Shown here: positions 1 to 11,327 of the stretch, in pieces
Layout: every line of letters begins with the position of its first letter
Position numbering within the stretch: position 1 is the stretch's first letter
NCBI GenBank assembly: GCA_022578965.1
Contig: MU400507.1
Coordinates: 434,001 to 498,000, forward strand
Direction of reading: 5' to 3'
From: Xylaria sp. FL1777
Taxonomy: Eukaryota > Ascomycota > Sordariomycetes > Xylariales > Xylariaceae
DNA: 64,000 bases
Position numbers and translations under genes: made by a program
Notes under the pieces: model-generated
What the model was told of the DNA's origin: nothing
Database searches by the model: none
Seen by the model: only the letters and a program-made list of their open reading frames with translations

Positions 1-1172
1 TAGTTCCCCTGGTCACCTGATCTCTCCACTTCCTATTTAAGCTTATTCATTAGTCAGGTACCTCCATTAAGATTTGCTAAGAATCAACTTTAAACAAGCA
101 TGTCCCTTGTTCAAGATGAATGAAGTCAAGTGTGTGGAATACGTTAGAGAGGCAATCAGGAGGGAAAATATTGACGGATGTCATTGGAGGAAGGGTACGG
201 GTGACTGTACTACCAAGCGTTTAGAAGAGCGTCTCCTGGGACAATAGTCCGAAGGTTAGTTAGGTAGTAGTGCCACTCAATGTCACTCTATGTCGTTCCC
301 CCCCTTCCTTTTACCCTTCATTCTTCCCCTACTCTACACAGATACACGTGCATATTTTCCTATTCTCCTTGAGATATATATCTCATAAACTAAGCTGCCT
401 TCAAGGAAGGGGGAACTTGGACTGCAGTCACCTATTATTATCGTTGCATCTCTACACTCCCCAAACAAACGTCTTGAATTACGACTACTAGAGCCTGGGT
501 TGATCCGAAGGAATAATCCGTTGAGGACTCCACGAAGCAATGCATCCCTACCTTTAATAACGTTGTTATCTGTTGGCCGACCTCGTGTCATGAAAAGACA
601 ACCCAGCTGTGAGGCACCCTTAATAGCCAAAACCGTTGAGGATCACACAGCCTACGTCAGCGTCAGCGCTAGCGATACTGTTTTTTTTTGGACAAACTCC
701 CCACTCGCGACAACACTCCAGGGCTATGTAAAGCTATCTTCAACGCCCAGCAGGTACGCGCCTCTCGTTCTATCTACTCAAGACCTTGTCCCATAAAATT
801 TCTCTGAGTATAAAAAGCCAATGTAGCACAGCTATCTCAACGTTTAAGAAGATCCTAGACCAGAAACTGCCATTCTGAATGGTAAGTAGCTAGCTCCTTG
901 GGTTCGACGCAGCTATTGAAAGGCTGAAAAACCACCCTGCGCAAGGACTAACTGGGGAATTGTGGGGGGATCGTGGGTTGTGTAATTGGGACGCCTGCGA
1001 GGATAGATTCTCGGCGACAATTTGTCAAATCAGGTTGTTAGGAGTCAATGCATGTAATTGAGCTAAAGTTTACGAATGCGTTTGCCCTCTGTTTCACTTC
1101 CTCTTCTTGCATTTCCCTTCGCTTTTGACTACATCTCCACCTCTTCTCACCGCCAATTGAAAATACAGCGAG
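1..1172. other. Intergenic, no gene recognised
   Basis: Short open frames occur on both strands but none shows a recognisable domain, signal peptide or convincing intron structure. A CT-rich stretch just before 1173 is the likely core promoter and leader of the kinase gene. Confidence 0.5.
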
Positions 1173-1760
1173 ATGTCCGCCCCTTATGGGACGCCGACTA
1201 AACTCTTCATCCAGATGTCGGGTGCACCAGGCTCTGGGAAAAGCACGGTAGCAAGACTTCTCAGGCCGTCTATCGGCGCAGTAATCATTGACCACGACGT
1301 TCTCAGGTCAAGCCTTCTCGAATCAGACATCATTCCATTCGACCAAGCGGCAAAGCAAGCCTACCTCCTGCAGTGGGCGCTTGCTCGGGATGCAATGGAG
1401 CAAGGCCTCAGCGTCATAATTGATAGCACCTGCAACTATGAAGAGGTTCTCAATCGGGGAGCTACACTGGCTGCCCAACACGGCTACAAGTACTGGTACG
1501 TCGAGTGCAAGGTCCAAGACATCGACCTATTAGACCAACGGTTGCGCACCCGCAATCCGATGGCGAGCCAACGGACTGCAGTCGACTCTCCTCCTGTCGC
1601 CGCGCAGAGCGCTCGTGCAGGTGAGGACTCTCGTGTTCGCTTCATTCAATGGATCGAAAACCCGTGTCGCCCAAAGGACAATGCTATTATTGTGGACTCC
1701 ACGTGCAACCCGGAGGTTCTCCGAGATCAAATATTAGAGCAGGTTCTCCCAGGGAAATAG
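1173..1760 (+). CDS. Small P-loop ATP-binding kinase-like protein
   Basis: This single-exon gene encodes 195 residues. A Walker A motif, GAPGSGKST, lies at residues 17-25, right after a hydrophobic first strand. An acidic DHD follows near residue 40 and a second strand-like block, VIIDSTCN, near 80. That layout fits the AAA_33/zeta-like P-loop kinase superfamily: small nucleotide-dependent phosphotransferases whose substrate varies by member. The C-terminal part contains a second VDSTCN-type strand. The start was chosen because the ATG lies just upstream of the first strand and no better start exists. The protein is short, and nothing shows which molecule is phosphorylated. The neighbours do not suggest a pathway. 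The P-loop fold is secure; the exact function is unknown. Confidence 0.85.
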   Translation: MSAPYGTPTKLFIQMSGAPGSGKSTVARLLRPSIGAVIIDHDVLRSSLLESDIIPFDQAAKQAYLLQWALARDAMEQGLSVIIDSTCNYEEVLNRGATLAAQHGYKYWYVECKVQDIDLLDQRLRTRNPMASQRTAVDSPPVAAQSARAGEDSRVRFIQWIENPCRPKDNAIIVDSTCNPEVLRDQILEQVLPGK

Positions 1761-2591
1761 TCAGCAGAGATAATCATGAGATAAGCCACAGAGAAGATAG
1801 AGACACAAGACGTGGAGAGAGAAGAGGAAGCCCTCTGAGCGTCTCTGCTATAAATAATTAAACGGACATTTCAAAGAAGCGTGTCGATGCCGACGCTGAA
1901 CTAAACGGGCTATCGAAGTCTGAATATTGTAGTTTCCTTCTTGGCATACGGGCTAAGGGGTTGATATTTACCCATAACTGTGCTTGTTTCTCGGGATTAT
2001 CTATAACAAGGGCTGGTGTCAGGGCTTGGAACTGAGTTATTGACTCCACTCAGAATATAATAATCTGTTATGGCTGCAAAAATCCATGCCTCCCATCAGG
2101 GCTTGCGCCGAGCATGGTGGCTGTCCTTGAGTCTATATACAATTGGTTCGGGCTTTCTAACCTCCGGGATCCGCCAGTATGTCTCAGATTAGCGAGGGCT
2201 GAATAGCTTCATTTCTGGATACGCGAGACAGTCTCAATAGGTCTCAATTCAGCGTAGTACGGTCCAGATGCCTCAGCGAACTACGTGTCTGGAGATAGCA
2301 CGAGGTGTTCAGCGCGTTCAGCGCGTGTAACATTACCTCAACTTAAACGTTTTAATTTCAAAGGCAGGTGAAAAGGCGAATAAATATAAGCACTTTACTC
2401 GTTCTCGTTAATAAAAAAGTTTATTATCTACTAGGCACCTTGGTGTTGTAGAGGAGATATAGAAAGTGACCTAGAAAATCCCTTTTAATTGGTAGAGAAG
2501 CTATTGCAAGAGATATATTCGACCTGTCTAAATTGTATCTGATAGTGTGAACTTTGTTGCCTAATCTACACTGGCTATCCCTAAGCGAGGA
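1761..2591. other. Intergenic, no gene recognised
   Basis: No coding signal is seen. The stretch 2340-2540 is AT-rich. A short tandem copy of GTTCAGCGC lies near 2308-2326. This is the shared 3' side of two convergent genes. Confidence 0.5.
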
Positions 2592-3528
2592 TCACAGTGT
2601 ACTCTTAGGCACATCCCAGTATGTCCCCTCAGGAAAGTCAATATCGGCGTCCTCAAGCTTGAGAGTGAGCTGCCATCGTCCGAGGCCTGGCCAGAAGTTC
2701 TTGTGGGGCGCACTGCTCGTCAATTCGCCTTTCCTGTTCTTTTGAGATAGATCAACCCAAGCCAGACCAGCGCGCCTCGTAGATATGGACGGTTCAACCT
2801 TGCACCAGCGATGGGTACCCGGCAGCTCGCCTTGTGATCCTTTGCCTGCTGGCAACGGAGGATGCACCAAGCACGCCTCTAGACCGAGATACCGCAACCA
2901 GGAGAAGGAGAATGGGAAGCTGGGCGCCCAAGGTATCGGCGTGAACGTCGCCTGGAATAGCGGTATGTTGCACGGCCTGGGCTCCGAGATATCTCCCGTC
3001 GTGTCGTGAGGGTAGACCTGGACCCTGACTGCGCCGCCATCGAGGTCTTCCCATTCGAAGCGTGCTAGGTGCTTGGGAATATTCCAATCTATAGTCTCTC
3101 AGTTAGCATTTAGGAAGACCGAGCACAGCACGGCCCAGGCTTGATCTCATTCAGCTGGGGAACGATGACGAACTGGTCCGTCCATTCCAACAGGTGTACT
3201 TCTGTGAGACGTAGATACGGCTGATGCGCACATTCTTCTTTGTCTTCCGTTTCCCGTCTTCCTCTACTTCGTACTTGAAGGACCCGGGACAGACGATGAG
3301 TTCGTCGTACGGCCCGACGGGGCTCTCGGTGTATCTGATCACTTGGAACTGGCTGATTCCCCCTCGATATTCCCCGGATATAGTTGGAGACGCAAATTCC
3401 GAATCCCTTTCTAGTGGGGAGTATGCGTGATCAGGAAGTTTTCCTGCTTTGGAAAAGAAGCTTACTATATACATAGTACCCTTCAGATTCCAGGGGGCAG
3501 GCGAGGGCACGATCGGAGCGTCGCCCAT
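2592..3528 (-). CDS. Acetoacetate decarboxylase-like domain protein
   Basis: Two exons (3528-3174 and 3088-2592) join through an 85-base GT-AG intron to encode about 283 residues. The N-terminal half carries an SPVGPYDELIVCPG block, which is typical of the acetoacetate decarboxylase-like beta fold widespread in fungi. It is followed by a WNIP segment that the splice restores in frame. The middle has a GTHRWCKV block and the C-terminus a conserved LEDADIDFPEGTYWDVP segment. No signal peptide or membrane segment is visible, so it is probably cytosolic. True acetoacetate decarboxylases use a lysine Schiff base; I could not place that lysine here, so many fungal members, this one included, may have another substrate or none. 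It is convergent with the kinase gene. Family assignment is good, function uncertain. Confidence 0.8.
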
Positions 3529-4903
3529 CTCTCTTTCTCGCTATTAAGCTGGTGGTGATAATCAGAGATAATACGCTGTATACTAGTCCGATTTTTTGAA
3601 TGCGACTTCATCTAAGTAGGACTGAGGGAATGTGAGACCACATCCTATATACTGGTGGGTCCAATGAGAGTGATCTGATACATAGGAGCACGGTTGTCAC
3701 ACGCACGACAGGACCAACAGCATGGGGTCGTACCTCCCATCAACTAGTCTAGATAGATAGATATTGGTAGCGGCCGCCATCGAGCCTCAGTTCTATACCG
3801 CTTATCCCATCTTGGAACTAACCTGTACTACCGTTAGGAATGGGCATGCCGATCAGTTTGCCTTACCAAGGTCTGCGAGTTGAACATAACAGTAGGACAT
3901 GGTAAGAATGTCACGGTGTCATAAAGACGTTCAATTTAGCTGGTAATGGGGTTATCCGGGCAAGTCACCATCGCATTACCATCTAGCACAATAGTGGCCT
4001 TGTTAACAGCAGCCGCCGGGCTGCGATGATGCCAAGAATTATGGCTGAAGCCTTCCCCTGAAAATAGGTGCGCTAATCTAGATTCATAATCGGAAGTGGC
4101 ATAGAGGTGACTTCGTACAAGCGGCTGCAGAGAGCATCATCATGACTAAATACCTCGTTGAGTGCTCTCATGTCGTGAACTTGTTCGATTGGTCTCTCGT
4201 AACTGGTCGTAGGCAAAAGAAAGGGGTGGTAACTTGAACCCGTGTTTGAAGCTAATGGTTGAGAGAATGAGCTCATGAAACCATGCCATACACTACTTAA
4301 CTTAAACTTTACCTGATGTTGGAGAGCAGAGGTCATATCGCTGACCTGAGATCTACAACGTCCCCTGGACCAGCTGCAAATAGGGGTTTCCCCTCTGCGT
4401 TTATTTTGTTTTCTTCTGTTATGTTACTTCTATATTCTTGTTAATATTTCCATATTTCCTTCTATGCTTACATGATCGTTTCTCTTTTTTCCTTTCCGTT
4501 TTAGGGTCTAATGAATGTCATCCATCTCATTTCATAATACATGCCTTATCAACTCCATCAAGGCTAGATTACACTGAGGTGATAAATCGGGGTATGGAGC
4601 TATCTTTGTTAATTTGAAGCCATGATTATCGTCTACAATGTCTTTATACTCTCACTCCAGCGACCAGCATGTTTCAATTACTTCCAGTCAACAAGTAGAG
4701 TATGTGCAAAGCGGTGAGACTTGAAGAAGTTTCTGATAGCGCAATGACTGATTGCCCTCTAGACTAAAAATATTAGCTCGATAGAAAGCTAACGGATCTG
4801 TTTATCCTCACATCTGTAGGAACCCGTAAAATTATCGCGATTACGAGGCGAAGTTGTGAGGAGATTAGGAGAATGATCCAAAGTTGGGAGTCTTCGCTAG
4901 TTT
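3529..4903. other. Intergenic, no gene recognised
   Basis: There are only short, unconvincing open frames. An 87-codon frame on the minus strand (4073-4336) has no recognisable features. The stretch 4380-4560 is T-rich. Confidence 0.5.
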
Positions 4904-7723
4904 TCAGCAAATAGAAACTATAGGTTCTTGGTGTCTGTAAATACTTACCCCAGCCCAGGGATCGATTGAGCCGGCGAGGACCGAGTTAACGAATGTCCCC
5001 ATATCATTGATATGTGAAGGGAACATGGGGGCTCCTTGTAGCATAGGAGCTCCCTCAAACATTGGGTCAAAAAATGGCAACATTGAGCCCACAAAAGGGT
5101 CTAGAAATTCGATATATTAGCGGTCCGTCGAATGGAATGGGATTCGAGTCTGACAAAATGATAAAATTAAATACCCTGATCATTAGAAAACTCGTTGAGC
5201 TCAGGGCTCTCTGCTGGTGTCAATACTTGACTTGCATTAGAACTTTCATCGGAGTCGGGCCCAAGAATACCAGGAAGGGCTGATTCAATGGCCGCGGCAG
5301 CTCGGTCTACTTCAGTTGACATGGGTGTTCGAGGGCCCAAGAGTATCGCTTTGGATTGACGCAAGGTTTGATGAATCTCGCGGAGTTCAGAGGAGCTGAT
5401 TTTGTCGCCATTTTGTTTCAGGTAGAAACATAAGATACTCATAGCTAAAAGATAATCATGGTTGAAGACGCAAGTAACTCGCCACCTGATTGAGTAGAGA
5501 CGTCCGCCAGTTTTGAGTCCCTCATAGATAGTTCGATGCAGCTTTAAAATTTCAAGTGCAGCTGATACAGTTGTTTTGGTAGAGTACGAATACCGCTCGT
5601 CCTTATGAGCCAAAGCCAAATACCGCCAATGAAGAATCACCTGTGCTTTATGATGGTTCATTTGGACGAAGATTCGTTGGAGAAGTATTTGCGGCGGATC
5701 CTGAAAAGAGTCCGGTTGAGTTTTTATCCTGCAATACTCTGGCACTCTCATGAACATGTCTTCAAGTTGTCGGTCAACCTGTAGAACCTGAGCATAGGTA
5801 GGCGGATGCGTACTCGTGACAACACTAGTCACAGCAGTATACATACGACCGGCACGAAGCTTTGCTAAGATAACTAACATCGGTGTCGGGTCGCTGTCTG
5901 GACGCGAAGGCGGCAATTCGGTTGTGTTGACGTCAAAATCGTTATCGAAGAGGTTTCGCGGTTCAGCTGTATCAACAAATGCATCGTTGATAAGGCGCGG
6001 CACTCCCAGCTGTGAAGATGTCGCAATATCTGTTGCCCGTTAGCATCTTCCATTAGTCCAAATCAAAACGAGCGTTATTCTCCCGCCAAATGACTAGTCA
6101 CATGCATACGGTAGCTCACTATAGCGTTGTTAGTGAAATCATTTTAGAGCCACAGGTATGATGTGGCATGGCAGTCTTATATACAGACCCTAGATGATAG
6201 AGCATTGCCCATAAGCGACGCCTTGACTCTCCCTCTATCCTCATTAGCCCTGGTGTGAGTGCGGGAGTCGTGGGGGTCATACCGAATGGCGAGAGAGATT
6301 TAAAATGGTCAGGATCTCTATGATACCCCATGCGCACTGACAAACCACGAATTAACTTGCTAGATTCAATTGGAAGGGAGTAGATTTCAGCCCTAGGAGT
6401 GTTACAACCACAACGTAGAGTGGTGAAGCCGACATACTTGCGAGATGTATCGTAGTGCTCAGAATAAGCCATGCTTCGTTATTGACATCACGTCGCCGCA
6501 TGAACTCTGCTGCAAAATGATGGAGCAAGGTCTCGATGACATAGGGACCACACATTGTGTACTGTCCAAGTACCAAACATTGTACAGTCTTGTCACGATA
6601 GCTAGCACTGAGTGAGACATAGTCTACCGGTGAACTTGACCGAATCTGTTCAGCGTCGAACTCTCGAAAATTGATTGCAATTGAAAGGGTACTGAAGAGT
6701 AGTCCCAGCCACATAATGGGAGCTTCTTGGGGTCGTTCCCAGAACGAGGCATACTATAATCATCGTAAGCGTGTCTGCATCCAGCAAATCCCTGGCTGTG
6801 AATACCTGTTTTAGGAACTCCTGCTTGTTTATGGCACCTATTGAAGAGGTTAGTGATGGCAATGTTACCCAGTCACAAGGTTAGACGAACATGATGAAAG
6901 TTCAAGCATGTCGAAACACTCGGAAACAAGACAGTCCGCAAATTCCTTCGGAGGCACGGCTGCCAAGATCTCGTCTTTGGTGCAACGCTTGCAGCCATAC
7001 AGCAGGGGAGAGTCAATTGACGGAGATCCAGATGTAAGTGAAACAGGTTTAGGATCAGCCGACTCGCCCAAGTCCTCCTTGAGTTCGGTGATGGCATCCA
7101 AGATAGAGTTCCAGTGTGTTTGGTCCTGATATTTCGTTTCTGTGCTACTTGATTTTAAGCTGCCAACATCGGCAGCGGCTGCAAGCGAAGTGTCGCGCTC
7201 CTGGAGTTTGGGCGAAGGCGGCGCCATCGCAGAAAGATCAGCGCCTTCATTCTGGTTCATATACGAGACCACGAGGTTTTCCAGGTGTCTCAGCCTGTCC
7301 TGAACACCAGGCGGGGGTGTAGAGGGAGCATTATTTGCAACATAGGTGCACGACGACCCAATGCCGCGTTTCTGTGTCTTGTCAACGCCATGGGCTAGGT
7401 ATGGGGGAGGCTCTCACAGGGCCGGTGCATGGCAGCATACCTCACAGGTCGAACAGGGGTGACTGCGGTCACACTTCAATCTGCCAAGGTGGTCAGTGCT
7501 GATTACTACTGTAGGGAGCGTAACAGTAATAGTAAGGCTGGAGGCTGGAGGCTGGAGGCTGAGCTGGAGACTGGCAACAAACATACTTCCGGCGCCGACA
7601 CAAGTTGCAGCTCAGCTGTGGTTTGTCACGGCGTCTGTTGGGGGGTGGACGAGGCCGCTGGGCTGCAGGACTGTGGCCTGCATAACCAGCAGGCGGTTGG
7701 GGCTCTTTGTATGGAGGCGACAT
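4904..7723 (-). CDS. Zn2Cys6 transcription factor with fungal-specific TF domain
   Basis: I assemble nine exons: 7723-7587, 7480-7441, 7371-6891, 6837-6806, 6753-6438, 6336-6283, 6234-about 6190, 6029-5175 and 5100-4904 (about 718 residues). The first three exons build a perfect binuclear zinc cluster with cysteines at 39, 42, 49, 55, 58 and 67. The central region has the fungal-specific TF domain landmarks: FLKQYASFWERP, then PIMWLGLLF, MRMGYHRDPDHF, RRRLWAMLYHL and SQLGVPRLI. These are nuclear DNA-binding regulators, usually recognising CGG-type sites. The splice out of exon 7 is odd: the join that restores the family sequence (YHL-D-IATSSQLGVP) would need a GG rather than GT donor at 6190/6189. 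A GT donor in the next codons would add about 12 residues in frame. The last exon could also end slightly earlier. Possible damage to the gene is discussed in the findings. No target gene is evident. Confidence 0.85.
7535..7575. repeat. GGCTGGA tandem microrepeat in intron 1
   Basis: About four head-to-tail copies of a 7-base unit (GGCTGGA on the plus strand), with a degenerate tail, lie inside the first intron of the Zn2Cys6 gene. Read on the coding strand it forms part of the pyrimidine-rich stretch downstream of the splice donor. Confidence 0.7.
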
Positions 7724-9379
7724 GGCGACGCTCAGAGTGCTAGGCTCGACTACGCGGCAGTCGCTGGCACACCCCTGTCAGCACCGGCGCAGACTAATGG
7801 AGAGGTCATTGAAACCGCTGCAGTGTCAATGAGGAAGTGGAGGGCGATTCAGAGACAGAGCCGGCGCGGACTTGGATATGGCAGGATACAGGATAGCAGA
7901 TCAGGTGTCAGGTGCGCTGAGCCATGAGCCATGTTGGCCGTGGCGCGATGTAGTCATAGTGGCACCGTCCGACCGTCCGGGCCAATCACGACAGCCCTTC
8001 CAGGAGGCATCGTTGTGGCCATCAACTTCGATAAACCAATCTACAGGTCGCGACTTGCTTATGGAGGTGACAGTTGCTTTGAGGAAGGAACATGATCTGC
8101 ACCCTAGAACACCAGAACAAGAAGTGCAATGGTACGTCTGTTCAAGGTTGGTGTGCTGTCGGTACCATAAAACAAAGATCCAAAAAAAACATCCCCTACC
8201 GCCCACAGTAGGGAGTTAGTACCAAAGCCTCAACAAAGGCCAATAACCAATAACTAAATCGAATATTAAAGCATATTAAATGCAATTTATATAATACAGT
8301 ACTTATTTTCCTTTTGATCATGTAATTATTTACCTGTAGTACCTGTGCAACATTGGCCACTTCACGGTTTGCTTCGTGTCGAATTACATTCTTAGGTTGC
8401 TAGTTAATAATTAGGCATTAACAACGGCCATAATTAGTGACTACTTATAAAGTATACTAAATACCTAGTCCTGGTAACTTGTACCGAACCCTCCAATGAG
8501 ACGATCAGGTACAACCCATCTTTGACCCAATTGGGAGGGTTGAACGCTGATTTGCCAATTCTTGGAATAGACAAATTCTAAGGTGAAAAGATCTTGGACA
8601 TCTTATTGCAACTCCAGACCAGGTCTGAGGGAAGAATGGAAACTTCCTAAGAGAAGTTATAGAAGTCCTAATCTTTAGCCAATTTCCATTTCTTACAAAC
8701 TAAACACGCGGTGATAACCACAGAGTATCAAATAACGCGTCGCGTTATGTCAACTGTGGTAGAAGACAAACAATGACAATGGCGTTAGCTGTGAATAGTG
8801 CTGGTACAAGACCACTACCATTAAAGTGCAGGGCCATTAGCGAGAATGTCAAGTAAATAAAAGATCTGTTAAGTATTCTCCTTCCTGAGCTCTTAAAAGC
8901 TGGTAGATCAACCGCGTTATCTCGCGTTGCCGGGCTACGAGCTGGTCTCCCCGCCATTGCCACTTCTCCATTGATGTTGTCTTCTATTCTCTGTCCTCTA
9001 CCTTCTACCCTCATTCAATGCAGCTTTAACACCTTCTCACATTTCTACAAAGTGTTGATGTGCATTGTAATCTGCTCATCGTGAACAACCCCCCGAACTG
9101 ACCCTTGTTAAATATCAGCAGTCTAATAGAGTGAACACGACCATATTTCACCAGGTATCTTGTCCCTTCAGTTTCTTCGATATCGATAATCCAACAGATA
9201 ACGGCTAATCGACTCCTCTCGAGGTGGCCTAGCAGTCCTACGCCAACGTTTCGGTATGTTACCATTGCCCTTGAGGATCTGCACGCTGTTTTGTACGGAA
9301 TGCTCATTGCGAAATCAGAAAGTCTTCCTATACACCCTTTAAGATAAGGAATAGCCTACGCCGGCAATCTGATAGAATA
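7724..9379. other. Intergenic between divergent genes
   Basis: This is the upstream region of both the Zn2Cys6 regulator and the MYND gene. Open frames of about 90-140 codons occur on both strands at 7.5-8.2 and 8.7-9.3 kb, but they overlap each other and show no domain. The stretch 8160-8500 is AT-rich. No reliable promoter element was identified. Confidence 0.45.
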
Positions 9380-11327
9380 ATGGATTCCGAAATGGATTCA
9401 GTTGAGAAGCTGTTCGCAGCACTCACAGACCCATATCGCTGCGACTTAAGTGATAATATAAATACGAGCCTTAAGGATTCTGCGGCCCTCCATGAATTCG
9501 TAAAGGATCCGCCGTCACAGGATCCTGACTATCCATACCTTATAACTCATGCTCAAAAGGCTGTCGGCAAAAGAGGCTGCGTTGTTTCCTACTTTCACCA
9601 GCAGTTGGCCCACTTGGCTGTTCAGAAGCAACTGTCACGTAGGGATAAGAGTAACAAGGCCCGCCAGCTCAGGTACCACGGATGGTTTGCTCGAGGAATG
9701 AAGGCTGAGACGTTTCCCTTCGACACAAAGAGCCCCGAAAGCCACCCGTCGACTACGCGGATTGCGGCAATAGTAAGCTCTAAAAACTGTGCTGCCTGCG
9801 GCAAATCAGGCGCAAACATGAGATGCCCTGACTGTGCCTTCTCTGACGACGGACATGTCTTGGAGAAGACATCATACTGCAATAAGGCGTGTCTTCAAAA
9901 ACATCACAACGCTCATAAAAATACCTGTGAGTGTCGCAGGATGGTCTATCGCGCTACGTTGCTACTTGAACTCATCTTCGTGGCCATGGAGGAAGCAACG
10001 TATATCTATCCCGTTAGCAAGACGTATAAGAAGAACGGCCTAATCTATCTCATCGACGACAATTGGGACCGAAATTGCATGACAGGACGACGTCTATTCA
10101 CCCCCTTCCCAAAACATTTAGCAGAGTCAGCAGATGTGCAGCGCGCTAGTAAGTTTAAGTAACTGTTTTCTTACCCTTGTTTTGTCCTCGGTTCCTGTAG
10201 TGAGGATTTCATAATTACCGCGGTGATTAGATCTTACCTCCAGAGCTTTGCTTTCTTCGGAACATAAGGCACCCTCTTCGTTGCTTGTCCAGCACAAAAG
10301 TTACTAACTCTTGATTTGAAGTGCTTGTATGGTCCCAAGCTGAGGAAATCATGCTCTCCCTATTCTCTATGACGAAGTACCTCTTCAAGCGTAAGTACTA
10401 CATATAGATTGTATGGTTTTTTGCTCTGAGCTGATCATACTTTAAAATAGCGTTCTGTAAAAATATGGAGCTAGCAGTGATCCAACCAAGAAACGTCATT
10501 ACTCCAGTCTGCCACGTATCCAACGGAAGAGCCGTCAACATCTGCTTCTCTAGACACACAGTTCTGAAACTCACTCTGATGTCGAACGAACAGTACGTCA
10601 TTGATCTCGCTGGCGCCCAGTTCGGTTGGAAGGAGACTCTCGCTCCGTGGGCTGTGTGGAATGATTTGCGAACCATCACAACGGAGCTCAAGAGCTTCAA
10701 ACCTGCAAGCAGCAGAGTATCAGTGCCAATCCAGAAGAGCGTATTAGAGGCAGAACAACTGGAGAGGCGCAGAACGCTGGTGAAATCCATAGTCAATGAG
10801 TTGGAAACCGCGCTGCCTGGTAATTCCAGTCATCCCTCCCTCGACAAGTTACTGAAATCAAGTGTTGAGGACTACGAGAGGGTACAATACGACATCATGG
10901 AGATAGTCCGTCAAAAGATCTATTTGCTGATCACGAATGAATGCTACAAGAATACTTATCGCATTTGGATGACTGGAGGCCCGGACTATAAAGTCCAACT
11001 CGCGAAAGAACACTCCAAAGTCCTCAAACATGGTGCGTCCATACCCCGGGGAATTTTCTCTCTCTTTAAGTAATTTTGCAGGTTTGAGCTCTGTGATTCT
11101 CTTGGAATGCAGGGGAATTTATTTACGAATGAAAATGCTAACTTGCTTGGCGTAATATAGTCTGGATCACTGGAAAGGAGTATGATCGACTCAAGAAAAG
11201 CGGAATAGACATGGGACAAATGTGGACCGAGCGAATTGATGCGAAGTTCAAGCAGAGGACGACGCCGACCGATGTTGCAAGCACGGAGAAATCTTCTCAT
11301 GCGCACGAGGCTTTGAAAGAGCAATAG
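9380..11327 (+). CDS. MYND-type zinc-finger protein
   Basis: Four exons (9380-10148, 10322-10390, 10451-11032, 11161-11327) encode 528 residues; every junction keeps phase with GT-AG borders. The MYND finger is textbook: C137-C140-C149-C152-C167-C171-H179-C183, with spacings 2, 8, 2, 14, 3, 7 and 3. MYND fingers bind partner proteins rather than DNA. No SET domain is visible, so this is not an obvious SMYD-type methyltransferase. The C-terminal half looks globular, with NLxTIT-like and LAGAQFGWKETLAPW segments that recur in fungal MYND proteins of unknown role. The tail is polar and lysine-rich. No signal peptide or membrane segment is present, so it is probably nuclear or cytosolic. The adaptor role is inferred from the domain alone. 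Confidence 0.88.

Noticed and set aside
7496..8219. Several 100-140 codon frames upstream of the first Zn2Cys6 gene
   Set aside because: They overlap its first exon and intron in antisense or out of frame and have no recognisable domain.
8745..9307. Two minus-strand frames of about 90 codons
   Set aside because: There is no homology recalled, no splice logic, and they sit in the promoter region of the MYND gene.
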